From Magnetospirillum aberrantis SpK (GTDB taxonomy: Bacteria > Pseudomonadota > Alphaproteobacteria > Rhodospirillales > Magnetospirillaceae), in contig NZ_JAAIYP010000009.1 of the NCBI RefSeq assembly GCF_011022235.1, positions 1 to 59,086 of the forward strand: 59,086 nucleotides of DNA. Reading direction: 5' to 3'. Below, in pieces: positions 47,460 to 56,553 of this stretch. A program made the translations under genes and the position numbers. The stretch's first letter is position 1. Every line of letters starts with the position of its first letter. Under the pieces are notes generated by a model that worked only from the letters and a program-made list of their open reading frames with translations, ran no database searches and had not been told where the DNA came from.

Positions 47460-49124
47460 TTACGCCGGCAGGGTAAAGCGAAAGACCGCGCCTTGGCCTT
47501 CGCCCGAAAGGACCTCGATGCGTCCGCCGTGACGTTCCACCACCTTCTTGCAGACGGCCAGACCGATGCCGGTGCCTTCGTAGCGGTCGCGCGAGTGCAG
47601 GCGTTGGAAGATGCCGAACACCCGTTCATGGTGTTCGGGGGCGATGCCGATGCCGTTGTCGGCCACCGACAGCATCCAATATTCGCCGTCGCGGGCCGCG
47701 CTGACGCTGACGTGCGGCGCTTGGCCGGGGGTGTGGTATTTCAGGCCGTTGCTGACCAGATTCTGCAACAGCCGGGTCAGTTCGTGGGCGTTGCCGGCGA
47801 CGGTGGGCAGACGCCCCAGGACTTCCACCTTGCCGCCGCTTTCGGAAATGGCGGCGGCAAGGTTGGCGCGCACTTCGTCCATGGCGGCGCCAAGATCGAC
47901 GACGGCGTTCGGGCGTCGTCCCCGGCCGATGCGGGAATATTCCAGCAAGTCCAACACCAGCCGGTCCATGCGGACGGCACCATCGCGGGCGAAATTCAGG
48001 TAGTCGCGGCCATCCTGGTCCAGTCCGGCGCCGATTTTCTTTTCCAACAGGGTCAGGAAACTCGAGATCATGCGCAGTGGCTCGCGCAGATCGTGCGAGG
48101 CCACATAGGCGAATTGCTCCAACTCGGCGTTGGATTGGCTTAGTTCCTCGGATTTCGCGTCGAGCGCCCGGTTGCGGGCGGACAGGGTGTGGACGAAATG
48201 GGCCAGCATCAGGGCGAAGACGGCGACGGCCGTCGATACCGACAGGGCGAACACCGCCAGTTCCCGACGATGGGGCAGGGTGGTCGCCTCGATGTCGGCG
48301 ACGGTGTCCGACACCACCATGACCAAAGGAAATTCTTTCAGGCGGCGAAAGGCGAACAGCCGATCCGCCTTGTCCACCGAGCCGACCGCCTGAAACACGC
48401 CGTCGGGTGCCTGGAAATAGGGACGGTCGGGCGACGTTGCCGTTCCGGGCTCGGGGGCGGTGCCGGGGGTGTTGGCCGCGGCGGCGCGCACCACCCTGTC
48501 CATCCCGATCAAGGTGGCCGCGCCGCGTGCCCCCAGGTTGAGGTGGGGTTCCAGGGAAAACAGGCTGTCGGCGGGGATGGCGACCACCACGATTCCGGCG
48601 AATCGGCCCTGGGCGTCGAGCAACTTGCGACTGTTGGGGATCATCAGACGGTTGCTCAGTTTGCCGAGGACTGGCTGGCTGACGAACAACTGGTCGTCGG
48701 AGCTATTTTTCTGGATCAGGAAATGCTGGCGCTCGGAAAAGTTCACCGGCGCGGATGGTTCCGGGTAAGTGGAAAATTCCATCCAGCCGTCGGCATCGTT
48801 GACCATGACGTTCAATTCGGCGGCTGGGGCGGCGGCCGGCCGCAGGGCGTCGACCACCGTGCCGAACTGGTCGTGGTTGTGTCGCCAGGCGTGGCGCAGA
48901 TAAAGCGAGGCGATGTTGAGGCCGCTTAATGTGCGCTCGACCTGTTCGGCCAGGGCTTGGGCCACGCCTTCCAGGCGGATTTCCGCCGCTCCCAGCGCAC
49001 GCTTTCTGTCGTTGGCGGTTTCCACCGCATAGCTGACCCAAACCAGGACGATGGAAAGCGCCGCCACGCCCAGAATGGCGGCGGGGACGAATTTCCGGGA
49101 CCAGATCAAGCCAAGAAACTGCAT
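47460..49124 (-). CDS. Sensor histidine kinase with extracytoplasmic Cache-like domain
   Basis: 554 residues. First membrane helix FVPAAILGVAALSIVLVWVSYAV, then a ~240-residue extracytoplasmic region with Cache (PDC) features: 'NFSERQHFLIQKNSSDDQLFVSQPVLG' and 'LMIPNSRKLLDAQGRFAGIVVVAI'. The second helix is LAVFALSVSTAVAVFALMLAHFV. The kinase core has 'EQFAYVASHDLREPLRMI' (His344) and a normal HATPase lobe ending 'GTGIGLAVCKKVVERHGG'. The ligand is unknown; no response regulator is adjacent. It is divergent from the hemerythrin chemoreceptor. Confidence 0.92.
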   Translation of the reverse strand: MQFLGLIWSRKFVPAAILGVAALSIVLVWVSYAVETANDRKRALGAAEIRLEGVAQALAEQVERTLSGLNIASLYLRHAWRHNHDQFGTVVDALRPAAAPAAELNVMVNDADGWMEFSTYPEPSAPVNFSERQHFLIQKNSSDDQLFVSQPVLGKLSNRLMIPNSRKLLDAQGRFAGIVVVAIPADSLFSLEPHLNLGARGAATLIGMDRVVRAAAANTPGTAPEPGTATSPDRPYFQAPDGVFQAVGSVDKADRLFAFRRLKEFPLVMVVSDTVADIEATTLPHRRELAVFALSVSTAVAVFALMLAHFVHTLSARNRALDAKSEELSQSNAELEQFAYVASHDLREPLRMISSFLTLLEKKIGAGLDQDGRDYLNFARDGAVRMDRLVLDLLEYSRIGRGRRPNAVVDLGAAMDEVRANLAAAISESGGKVEVLGRLPTVAGNAHELTRLLQNLVSNGLKYHTPGQAPHVSVSAARDGEYWMLSVADNGIGIAPEHHERVFGIFQRLHSRDRYEGTGIGLAVCKKVVERHGGRIEVLSGEGQGAVFRFTLPA

Positions 49125-49299
49125 CCTTGAACCATATCATGGCCGCTGGGACGGACGGAACGGCGGAGCATCGCAGGAACGGGCAAGAAGGATGCTCGTT
49201 TACCGCAGTGTTACGAAATTTGATGCAACCGTTTGAGACATGTCCCTGATAAATAGCATATACCCTCGGTATGGAGTGCTGGGTTTAAGAGGTGTCGGC

Positions 49300-51387
49300 A
49301 TGCGGATCGCTGCAAAATTATACGCCACGGTCGCGACGTTCATGCTGGTTGCCCTGGTGGTGACCGTTTTCGGCATGGTGACGCTTGGTTCCTACAATCG
49401 GACGGCCGAATTGATGGACAACGCGGCCGACCGGGCCATCCAGGGGGAACGGTTGAACGGTCTGGTGCTGGCCGTGGTCATGGATTCCCGCGGCATCTAC
49501 ATGGCGCGTTCGGTCGAGGAGGCGGAGAAGTTCGCCAAACCGCTACTGGCCAATCTGGAGCGGTTGAAAGGCGTTTTGGACACCTGGAAGACTCTGTTGC
49601 CGCCCGACCGTCGCCAGGATTTCGCCTCTCTGGAGCAATCGGCCGAACAATTCGTGCGGTTCCGTTCGGAACTGGTGCGCATCGCCCGCTCGGGGCAATT
49701 GGCCGAAGCACGCGCCTATGGCGACAACGATGCCAACCGTTCGACCCGCAAGGCGCTCAACGCCGCCATCGTCGCCGCCGCCGCCGCCAACCAGGACGAA
49801 GTGGGGGCGTTCAAGCAGGCGCAGTCGGATCTCTACGACACCCGTCAACTGACGTTCGTCCTGATTCTGGCGGTTGGCCTGCTGGCTGGCGGGGTGGTGT
49901 TGCGGCTGGTGGTGCGGCGTCATCTGGTTCAGCCGCTGCAAGCGCTGACGTCGGTGATGTCCAAGCTGGCCACCGGCCAGTTGGAGGTCGAGGTGCCGAC
50001 CCATCGCGGTCGCGACGAGATGGGGGAAATGATCGCCGCGGTCGAGGTCTGGCGCAGCAACGCCCTGCGTCGGCGCGAGTTGATGACCCAGACCGAGGCC
50101 GAACGTGTTGCGCGCGAGGCCCGTGCCCAGCGGGTGCGCAAGCTGACGGGGGATTTCGACGCCGTCGCCTCGGCCACGGTCACCGATCTGGTGGCGGCGG
50201 TGGCGCAATTGGAAAGCAATGCGTCATCCATGGCGGCGGTGGCCGACGATTCCGCCGCCCGCGCCCATTCCGTGCGCGAATCCTCCGGTTCCGCCTCGGT
50301 GGCGGTGCAGACGGTGGCGGCGGCGGCCGAACAATTGGCCGCGTCCATCCGTGAAATCGGCACCCAGGCCGAGATGTCGCGACAGGTGGCCGAAACCGCC
50401 ACCGCCGACGCCGAGCGGACGGATGCGATGGTGCAAAGTCTGGATCAGGCGGCGTCCCGCATCGGTGATGTGGTGCGCATGATCAACGCCATCGCCGGCC
50501 AGACCAACCTGTTGGCCTTGAACGCCACCATCGAGGCGGCGCGGGCCGGCGACGCCGGAAAGGGCTTCGCCGTCGTCGCGCATGAAGTCAAGGCCCTGGC
50601 CAACCAGACAGCCCAAGCCACCAGCGAGATCGCCGCCCAGATCAAGGAAGTGCAAGAGGCGACCGGCGGTGCCGTGGCCGCGCTTCAGGGGATCAGTGGA
50701 ACCATCCAGAAGATCAACGAGATATCGGGCTCCATCGCGGCGGCGGTCGAACAGCAGACCGCGGCGACGGCGGAAATCGCCCGTTCGGTGCAATCGGCCT
50801 CGACCGGCACCAACGAGGTTTCGGCCCATGCCGAAGGGGTTCTGGCCGGCGCCCGCGACACCGACCTCGCCTCCAAGGGGGTGGCGTCCGCCGCCACTAC
50901 CCTGGCCGGGCAGGCGCAAAAACTGCGTGAGGACGTTCACCAGTTCCTGGCCAGCGTGTCCGATGCCTTCGTCGATGAAATCGGTGGCTTCGTGCAATGG
51001 GACGACGATTTGCTGACGGGGCATTCGATGATCGACGACGACCATCGCCGGTTGTTCGAATACATCGATGAACTGCATGCCGCCATGACCAAGGGGTTGG
51101 GGGCCGAAGCGGTGATCGAGGTGGTGGATAAGCTGGTGTCCTATACCCGCGATCATTTCGGCCGTGAGGAGAAGATGATGGACCTCGGCGGCTATGCCGA
51201 ACGTGAGGCGCATTTGGCGGCGCACCGCAATTTCATCGCCAAGGTCGAGGATTTCCAACACCGGCTGGAATTACGCAGCGGCACCGTGTCCATGGAGGTG
51301 CTGACCTTCCTGCGCGATTGGCTGGTCAACCACATCAAGAAGACGGACAAGCATTTCGCCCAGGTGCTGGGACGCCGCGCCGCATGA
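49300..51387 (+). CDS. Methyl-accepting chemotaxis protein with C-terminal bacteriohemerythrin domain
   Basis: 695 residues from the ATG at 49300 (AAGAGGTG upstream). Membrane helix 1 ([20 protein letters not shown]), a helical periplasmic sensor (about 35-190), helix 2 ([21 protein letters not shown]), HAMP, and a signalling domain with '[32 protein letters not shown]'. The last ~130 residues are hemerythrin: '[27 protein letters not shown]', '[13 protein letters not shown]', '[14 protein letters not shown]' and '[13 protein letters not shown]', retaining the His/Glu/Asp ligands of a di-iron site. It probably senses oxygen, in the manner of DcrH. There is no pentapeptide. Confidence 0.94.
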   Translation: MRIAAKLYATVATFMLVALVVTVFGMVTLGSYNRTAELMDNAADRAIQGERLNGLVLAVVMDSRGIYMARSVEEAEKFAKPLLANLERLKGVLDTWKTLLPPDRRQDFASLEQSAEQFVRFRSELVRIARSGQLAEARAYGDNDANRSTRKALNAAIVAAAAANQDEVGAFKQAQSDLYDTRQLTFVLILAVGLLAGGVVLRLVVRRHLVQPLQALTSVMSKLATGQLEVEVPTHRGRDEMGEMIAAVEVWRSNALRRRELMTQTEAERVAREARAQRVRKLTGDFDAVASATVTDLVAAVAQLESNASSMAAVADDSAARAHSVRESSGSASVAVQTVAAAAEQLAASIREIGTQAEMSRQVAETATADAERTDAMVQSLDQAASRIGDVVRMINAIAGQTNLLALNATIEAARAGDAGKGFAVVAHEVKALANQTAQATSEIAAQIKEVQEATGGAVAALQGISGTIQKINEISGSIAAAVEQQTAATAEIARSVQSASTGTNEVSAHAEGVLAGARDTDLASKGVASAATTLAGQAQKLREDVHQFLASVSDAFVDEIGGFVQWDDDLLTGHSMIDDDHRRLFEYIDELHAAMTKGLGAEAVIEVVDKLVSYTRDHFGREEKMMDLGGYAEREAHLAAHRNFIAKVEDFQHRLELRSGTVSMEVLTFLRDWLVNHIKKTDKHFAQVLGRRAA

Positions 51388-51394
51388 CCGGAAC

Positions 51395-51423
51395 GGGACG
51401 GCCGCCTGTCGCGCGGCCGTCCC
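51395..51423. terminator. Bidirectional hairpin after the hemerythrin chemoreceptor
   Basis: A perfect 11-bp stem (GGGACGGCCGC / GCGGCCGTCCC) with a seven-base loop, starting eight bases after the chemoreceptor stop in a convergent gap. No T-run. Confidence 0.6.
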
Positions 51424-51429
51424 CAATGG

Positions 51430-51600
51430 TCAGGAGGGCTTCTCTTCTGGTGTTTGGGAACCGTCCGTTTTCGTCTCGTACCCCCAGCCGCGCCGTTGCC
51501 ACGCCTGCATGGCCAGACGGTCGCTCAGGTCGCGCAGGACCTGGCGCTCCAGCGGGTTCGCCTGGGCCAGGGTGGCGGGGTCCTCGGTGTCGATGATCAT
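51430..51600 (-). CDS. Small soluble protein of unknown function
   Basis: 56 residues from the ATG at 51600, with GAGGAAA at good spacing. The core is an amphipathic helix (NPLERQVLRDLSDRLAMQAWQRRGW) with an acidic N-terminus and polar C-terminus. No family recognised. The frame is open for 22 more codons upstream, but without a ribosome site. Confidence 0.65.
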   Translation of the reverse strand: MIIDTEDPATLAQANPLERQVLRDLSDRLAMQAWQRRGWGYETKTDGSQTPEEKPS

Positions 51601-51701
51601 GGTGTTTCCTCGATTGCTGTTGCCGCCGGCCGGCGGGGGAGACATTGGCGCTCCCAGGAAACGCAAATGGCGTCAGTCGGTGCCGGACGCCATGACAATA
51701 A

Positions 51702-52349
51702 TCACAGGCTGCGCACCATCTGGGAAATGCCCTGCCAGATGATCTCGACGCCGATGCACAACAGCAACAGTGCGAACAGTCGCATCAACGCATCGGTCAG
51801 CGCCCGGCCCAACAGGCTTTCCATGCGGTCGGCGAAACGGAAGCACAGGTAAATCAAGGCGCTGATGGCCAGGGCGGCAAGCGCCGCGCCCAAGGTCGCC
51901 AACGACAATCCGCCGCCCGACAACGGGTGGCTGGTGCCCAGCGCGATGGTGACGGCGATGGTTCCCGGCCCGGTGGTCAAGGGCATGGTCAGCGGAAAGA
52001 AGGCGGCGCTGCGCAGGCTGTCGGGGGTGTTGTCCAACAGCACGTCGCCTTCGGTGGCGCCGACCTTGGCGTTCAGCAGACGCCAGCCGGCCACCGCGAT
52101 GACCAGTCCGCCGCCAACCCGAAGGGCGGCGATGGACACCCCGAACAATCCCAGGATCGCCGTTCCCACGTAAAGCGAGCCGATGACGATCAGGAAGGCG
52201 TAGACCGCCACCCGCACAGCCAGTTCCGCACGTTGGGCGTGGCCCAGCGTGCGGGTGTGCGCCAGGAACATGAAGGCGCTGCCCGGCGGGTTGACGATGG
52301 GAAACAGCGATCCGAACACTAACAGGAAACTGGCCAACAGCGCGGACAT
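51702..52349 (-). CDS. MarC-family integral membrane protein
   Basis: 215 residues with six hydrophobic helices and MarC signatures: 'FGSLFPIVNPPGSAFMFL' near the start, 'LRVGGGLVIAVAGWRLL' and 'FFPLTMPLTTGPGTIAVTIALG'. MarC-family proteins are inner-membrane proteins of undefined transport role, once linked to antibiotic resistance. There are 102 bases between its start end and the small gene on its downstream side. Confidence 0.92.
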   Translation of the reverse strand: MSALLASFLLVFGSLFPIVNPPGSAFMFLAHTRTLGHAQRAELAVRVAVYAFLIVIGSLYVGTAILGLFGVSIAALRVGGGLVIAVAGWRLLNAKVGATEGDVLLDNTPDSLRSAAFFPLTMPLTTGPGTIAVTIALGTSHPLSGGGLSLATLGAALAALAISALIYLCFRFADRMESLLGRALTDALMRLFALLLLCIGVEIIWQGISQMVRSL

Positions 52350-52458
52350 GGGGTTTCACCGCACGGGGAACGACATGACGACCATAGCCCGCCCCTTGAC
52401 CGCCATCAACGCCGCCGGTGCCGTGGCCCGCTCAGTGTGGGCATGGGAGGCGCATGCC

Positions 52459-52614
52459 ATGACGGAAAAACAGATTGCGGTGATGGTGATGGTCCCGGTG
52501 GTGGTCGGCACCGGAATTGCCCTGTGGCGGCAAGGCGCCATGGGGGGCAAGGCGCTTGCGGTGGCGGCGCTGTCCACCGTGGCGGTGGGGGCGTTCATCG
52601 TCTTGATGCAATGA
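52459..52614 (+). CDS. Small two-helix membrane protein
   Basis: 51 residues from the ATG at 52459, chosen for GGGAGG eight bases upstream; an in-frame ATG at 52375 would add 28 residues. Two hydrophobic helices (AVMVMVPVVVGTGIALW and ALAVAALSTVAVGAFIVLM) with a Gly-containing turn. No family recognised. Convergent with pqiC. Confidence 0.6.
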   Translation: MTEKQIAVMVMVPVVVGTGIALWRQGAMGGKALAVAALSTVAVGAFIVLMQ

Positions 52615-52645
52615 CGCCGTGTACTTTGTGCCAACAGGCCAGGCG

Positions 52646-53266
52646 TCAGCCGCCGCAGGGATCGGTGGGGCCCGAGTTCAACCGCTCCAGGCTGTCGGCT
52701 ATCCGTTCCGCGACGGTCCTTGTCGCCCGTGACAGGGCGGCGACAGCGGCGGCGGTGTCGGTTCCGGCCACGGTCTCGGCGGCGCCGGATCGGCAGAAGG
52801 CCTGTGCCCCTTGCGGCAGGCGGCGCAAGGTCCAACTGGCCTCGGCCACCGCCTGGCCGTCCGGGGTGGCGTCCAGACGTTCCAGGCGCAGCGCCAGCCG
52901 GTATTGCGGCAGGGCGTCGGCCGCGCCGGGCGGCGGCGGCGCGGCATAGACGTCGGCGGCGCGGGAACGCCGCCACAACGCCTCGTCCACCACCTGGCGC
53001 ATCTCGTCGGCCAGCGGTGCCGCCCAACGGTCGCCGGCACGCAGGTCCAGTGCGCCGCCGATGGTGGTCAGCACCACCTCTTCGCGGTTGACCCGTTCGG
53101 GCACCGCCACCGGCAGCACCTCGACCAGCACCTGGGCGCCGCCCGAGGGGGCGGGGCTGGCCGCTCCGGTTGCCAAGGCATGATAGCGCAACGGCGTCGA
53201 GGCGCCGCAGCCGGCCAGGGCGACGGCCAGCGCCAAGGGAACGGCCAGACGGGAAAGCGGGGGCAT
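52646..53266 (-). CDS. pqiC: PqiC-like outer-membrane lipoprotein
   Basis: 206 residues from the ATG at 53266; a GTG one codon earlier is too close to AAGGAG. Lipobox LAGC (LALAVALAGCGAST). The mature domain is the ABC-type transport auxiliary fold: 'LRYHALATG', 'VEVLPVAVPERVNREEVV' and 'RWAAPLADEMRQVVDEAL'. In E. coli PqiC docks the PqiB tunnel at the outer membrane. It overlaps pqiB by one base. Confidence 0.88.
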   Translation of the reverse strand: MPPLSRLAVPLALAVALAGCGASTPLRYHALATGAASPAPSGGAQVLVEVLPVAVPERVNREEVVLTTIGGALDLRAGDRWAAPLADEMRQVVDEALWRRSRAADVYAAPPPPGAADALPQYRLALRLERLDATPDGQAVAEASWTLRRLPQGAQAFCRSGAAETVAGTDTAAAVAALSRATRTVAERIADSLERLNSGPTDPCGG

Positions 53267-54888
53267 CACGGCTCCTTTCGTCCCTGCAACAGGGATTCGG
53301 GCTGGCGTTCCAAGGTATCGGTCAGACGTTTGAGCGACCGTGTCGCCTCGGTCAGTCCCTTCAACGCCTGACGGGTGTCTTGCTGCAACGGTGCGTCGCC
53401 GGCCATGGCGGCGTTCAGGCTTTCCATGCTGGCCCGCATTTGCTTCAGGCTGTCGCGCAGTTCCGGCAACACCTCGGAATCGGTGCGTGCCGCCATGGCG
53501 TCCAGCCGCTTCATGGTGCCGTCCAGGGTCACCAGCACCTTGTGCAGATCCTGGCCGATGGTGTCGAACGGCACCTGTTCCAGCTTGCGCAGCACCGACT
53601 GCACCTGCTTGTACAATTCCTCGAAATCGCCCGGCACGGTGGGCAGTTCCGGCGGCGTCGCCGCCACGTCCAGCCGGGCGTGGGGGGCCTGGGGAAAGAA
53701 GTCCAGCGCCACGTAAAGCTGGCCGGTGACCAGACTGCCGGTGCGCAGTTGGGCACGCAGGCCGCGTTGCACCAATTCGGCCAGACGCTGGCGCAATGCA
53801 GCCTCGGTTTCCGGTTTGGGGCCGGCGCCGTCCAGGTTCAGGCGGTCGGGATAAACGTCGATGGTCACCACCGGGGTAAAGTCGGCGCTGGCCTTGTCAT
53901 AGGCCATGGCGACGGATCGCACCTGTCCCAACTCGGCGCCGCGGAAGTCCACCGGGGCGCCCACGGTCAGGCCGCGCACCGTCTGGTGAAAGCGCAACGT
54001 CAGTGTATAGGGCTGGCCGTCGGGGGCCCTGAGCGCGCTTTCGCGGTCGGCGGCCAGGGCGAAGCGGTGGGCGGTTTCTGCCTGGGGCGCCTGGGCGGCG
54101 TCGCCCTGGGTCTCGAAGGCGACGCCGCCCAGCAACAGCGCCGCCAGCGATTGGGTGTTGAGCTTGAAGCCGCCGGCATCCATCCGCAGATCGACGCCGC
54201 TGGCGTGCCAGAAACGGCTGCCTTGGGTGACGTAACGGTCATAGGGCGCCTTGACGAAAGCCGACAGGAAGATGGTGCCGTCGGGTTGCAGGGCGAAGCT
54301 TTCGACGTGGCCGGCCGGGATGCGGCGGAAATAGACCGGCGAGCCGACATCCAGCGAACCGATGTCGCGCGCCACCAGGACGAAGCGGCGGCCCGGCACG
54401 TCGGAAGCGATCACCGGCGGTGTCTCCAGTCCGGTGAAGGTGCTCGCCTCTTTCTTCGACTGGCCGCCATCGACGCCGATATAGCTGCCCGACAACAGGG
54501 TATCCAGGCCCGAAACGCCGCTGCCGGCCATGCGTGGACGCACCACCCAGAAACGCGAATCCTCGACGGCGAAACCGCTGGCTTCCTTCTTCAGTTCCAC
54601 CGTCACCTCGACCCGCGCGCGGTCGGCGGTCAGGTGGACCTCGGTGACGTCGCCGATCTCGACGTCCTTGTATTTCACCTTGGTCTTGCCGGCCTCAATG
54701 CCCTGGGCGGTGGCGAAGCTGATGGTGATGCCCGGGCCGCGCTGGTTGACGGCATTGACGGCCAAGGACAGGCCGAAGGCCGCCGCCAACGCCGGCACGA
54801 TCCAGATGGCAGACGGCAACCATCGTCGCGGCGGCTTGATGCGGGGGGCGGCGGCGTTGGAAAGGGCGGGGGGCTCAGCCGGGGGCAC
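53266..54888 (-). CDS. pqiB: PqiB-like MCE-domain intermembrane transport protein
   Basis: 540 residues, close to the E. coli length. One N-terminal membrane helix (LPSAIWIVPALAAAFGLSLAV). Three MCE domains follow, at about residues 50-150 ('GITISFATAQGIEAGKTKVKYKDVEIG'), 165-275 ('FVLVARDIGSLDVGSPVYFRRIPAG') and 300-410 ('LTVGAPVDFRGAELGQVRSV'). A C-terminal helical needle region spans about 435-530. PqiB forms a hexameric tunnel across the periplasm for lipids. It overlaps the pqiA2 gene by 14 bases. Confidence 0.93.
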   Translation of the reverse strand: MPPAEPPALSNAAAPRIKPPRRWLPSAIWIVPALAAAFGLSLAVNAVNQRGPGITISFATAQGIEAGKTKVKYKDVEIGDVTEVHLTADRARVEVTVELKKEASGFAVEDSRFWVVRPRMAGSGVSGLDTLLSGSYIGVDGGQSKKEASTFTGLETPPVIASDVPGRRFVLVARDIGSLDVGSPVYFRRIPAGHVESFALQPDGTIFLSAFVKAPYDRYVTQGSRFWHASGVDLRMDAGGFKLNTQSLAALLLGGVAFETQGDAAQAPQAETAHRFALAADRESALRAPDGQPYTLTLRFHQTVRGLTVGAPVDFRGAELGQVRSVAMAYDKASADFTPVVTIDVYPDRLNLDGAGPKPETEAALRQRLAELVQRGLRAQLRTGSLVTGQLYVALDFFPQAPHARLDVAATPPELPTVPGDFEELYKQVQSVLRKLEQVPFDTIGQDLHKVLVTLDGTMKRLDAMAARTDSEVLPELRDSLKQMRASMESLNAAMAGDAPLQQDTRQALKGLTEATRSLKRLTDTLERQPESLLQGRKEP

Positions 54889-55495
54889 GATGGGCGGTAT
54901 CCCAGATCAGGCGGGGGTCGAAGGAACGGGTCGCGACCATAGTTAGCGCCACCACGGCGCCGAAGGCAATGGCGCCGGGGCCGGCCTCGATCACCGCCAG
55001 CGACCGGAAGCGTACCAGCCCCACCATCAACGCCACCACGAAGACGTCCAGCATGGACCAGCGGCCGACGAATTCGATGACGTGATACAGGTGGGCGCAA
55101 TGGTGACGGTCCAACGGCCAGCCGAATTGCACCGTCAGCGCCAGGATGCCAAGGATGATCATCTTCAGCATGGGAATGAGGATGCTGACGGAAAAGATCA
55201 GCACCGCCAGCCCCGGCGAACCGGAATGCCAGAAATAGACCACGCCGCCCATGATGGTGTCGCGCGACGTGCCGAACAGCGAGGTGGTCTGCATGATCGG
55301 CAACAGGTTGGCCGGGATGTAAAGGATGATGGCGGCGATCAGCAGCGCCCAACTGCGCGACAGGCTGGCCGGGCGGCGGGGATGGATGGTGGCGCCGCAG
55401 CGTGGACAGCGCGTGGACGGCGCCAGCGGCACCACGAGCCCGCATTGTTCGCAGGCCATCAACCCGGCCTCGGCGGCGGTGGTCGGCTCAGTCAT
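54875..55495 (-). CDS. pqiA: PqiA-family membrane protein, second half-size copy
   Basis: 206 residues. An N-terminal double zinc ribbon (CEQC...CPRC) precedes four membrane helices with the PqiA signature 'YIPANLLPIMQTTSLFG' and 'GSPGLAVLIFSVSILIPMLKM'. E. coli PqiA has two such modules in one chain of about 417 residues; here they are two genes. It partners PqiB at the inner membrane. Overlaps eight bases with the first copy and 14 with pqiB. Confidence 0.92.
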   Translation of the reverse strand: MTEPTTAAEAGLMACEQCGLVVPLAPSTRCPRCGATIHPRRPASLSRSWALLIAAIILYIPANLLPIMQTTSLFGTSRDTIMGGVVYFWHSGSPGLAVLIFSVSILIPMLKMIILGILALTVQFGWPLDRHHCAHLYHVIEFVGRWSMLDVFVVALMVGLVRFRSLAVIEAGPGAIAFGAVVALTMVATRSFDPRLIWDTAHRAPG

Positions 55496-56084
55496 CGGCC
55501 GGCTCGTGCCACAATTGGTGGGGATGGAACGACAGGATCGCCGCCATCAGCACAGTCAGGATGGCAAAGGCCCACAGCGCCACGCCCGGAACCATGGCGG
55601 CCATACCCGACAGCTTCACCAGCGATACCACCACGCCCAGCATGAACACCTCGACCATGCCCCAGGGGCGGACCTGTTGCAGGAACCGCAGCAAGGGCGC
55701 GAACCAGCGGGGCCGCTCCCTGTTTCGTGCCGCCCACAACAGCGCCAGCGTGCAGCAAAGGTCAAGCAACGGAAAGGCCTGGGTGGTGGCGAACACCAGC
55801 AGAGCCATGCCCTGGCGCCCTTCGGCCCATAGGGCGGCGACGGCACCCCACAAGGTGGTGGCGCTGTAAAGGCCCTGGACCCTCAGGTTGACGATGGGAA
55901 AGGCATTGGCGATGGCGAACACCATCAAGGCGGCCACCACCAACGCCAACACCTGGTCGGGTGCCAGGCGGTGACGCCGGGCGACCACCGTGCCGCAACG
56001 CACGCAGATCGCCTTTTCGCCGCGTCCGAGCGACGGGCGGTGGTGCAAGGCGTCGCAAATGGGGCAGGCGCAAAGATGATCCAT
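55488..56084 (-). CDS. pqiA: PqiA-family membrane protein, first half-size copy
   Basis: 198 residues from the ATG at 56084; an ATG at 56126 with AAGG upstream is a good alternative, adding 14 residues. Zinc-ribbon cysteines (CACPICD...CVRC) and four membrane helices with 'ANAFPIVNLRVQGLYS', the half-module counterpart of the second copy. First gene of the pqiA-pqiA-pqiB-pqiC operon. Confidence 0.9.
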   Translation of the reverse strand: MDHLCACPICDALHHRPSLGRGEKAICVRCGTVVARRHRLAPDQVLALVVAALMVFAIANAFPIVNLRVQGLYSATTLWGAVAALWAEGRQGMALLVFATTQAFPLLDLCCTLALLWAARNRERPRWFAPLLRFLQQVRPWGMVEVFMLGVVVSLVKLSGMAAMVPGVALWAFAILTVLMAAILSFHPHQLWHEPADD

Positions 56085-56553
56085 AGACGGCAAGGGGCCG
56101 ACGGCAATGGGGGTTGGGCCGACCATAACGCCTTGGGTACGATCTCGGCAACGGCGCGGCGTGCCGGGGCGTTTTTTGTTGACCATCCACCTGGGCTGGT
56201 GCCATAGCATGCACACTTTTTCCCAGAGGAGCGCCGCCGCGCGCTTCCAGGATGGAGCACGATGGACAGTTCCAGTTCTCATAGTAGGAACTGCCCGGCC
56301 GCGCAGGCGGCGCGCCCCTGACCGCGAGGGGGCTCGTCCCATGCCGCCGGGCATGACCGGACCGAGGTATCCCCATGCGGAATCATCCTTTCCACCGCGT
56401 CCTTTTGCGCGCCCGTCCTTTGGTGGCGGACGAAGACCGATCTAGTCCCTGAAGACCGGCGCCGTTCGACGGCGCGTGCCGTCCCCGCCCTGGCTTCGGT
56501 CCTGGCCGGGCGGAAGGTCTTGTCTCGCTTTGGGTTCGCGAAGGGGAAACGCG
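56085..56553. other. 470-bp leader and promoter region between pqi and the CorA-like gene
   Basis: No convincing gene. It contains several potential RNA hairpins on the plus strand: CAGTTCC/GGAACTG (56267-56293), GCCCCT/AGGGGGC with a one-base bulge (56314-56333), CATGCC/GGCATG with a GCCG loop (56340-56355) and GCGCCGT/ACGGCGC (56459-56475). The promoters for both divergent units must lie here. A metal-responsive leader for the channel gene is possible; I recognise no known riboswitch. Confidence 0.5.

Noticed and set aside
48189-48929. Gly/His-rich plus-strand frame opposite the Cache kinase
   Set aside because: It is a shadow of the kinase on the other strand; no start site or domain.
56041-56084. 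Heme-binding CxxCH in the PqiA-like N-terminus
   Set aside because: The cysteines read CPICD with a second CxxC later, a zinc ribbon and not a heme site.
56085-56553. A known M-box or other named metal riboswitch
   Set aside because: I could not match the conserved core of any class I know; only generic hairpins are present.
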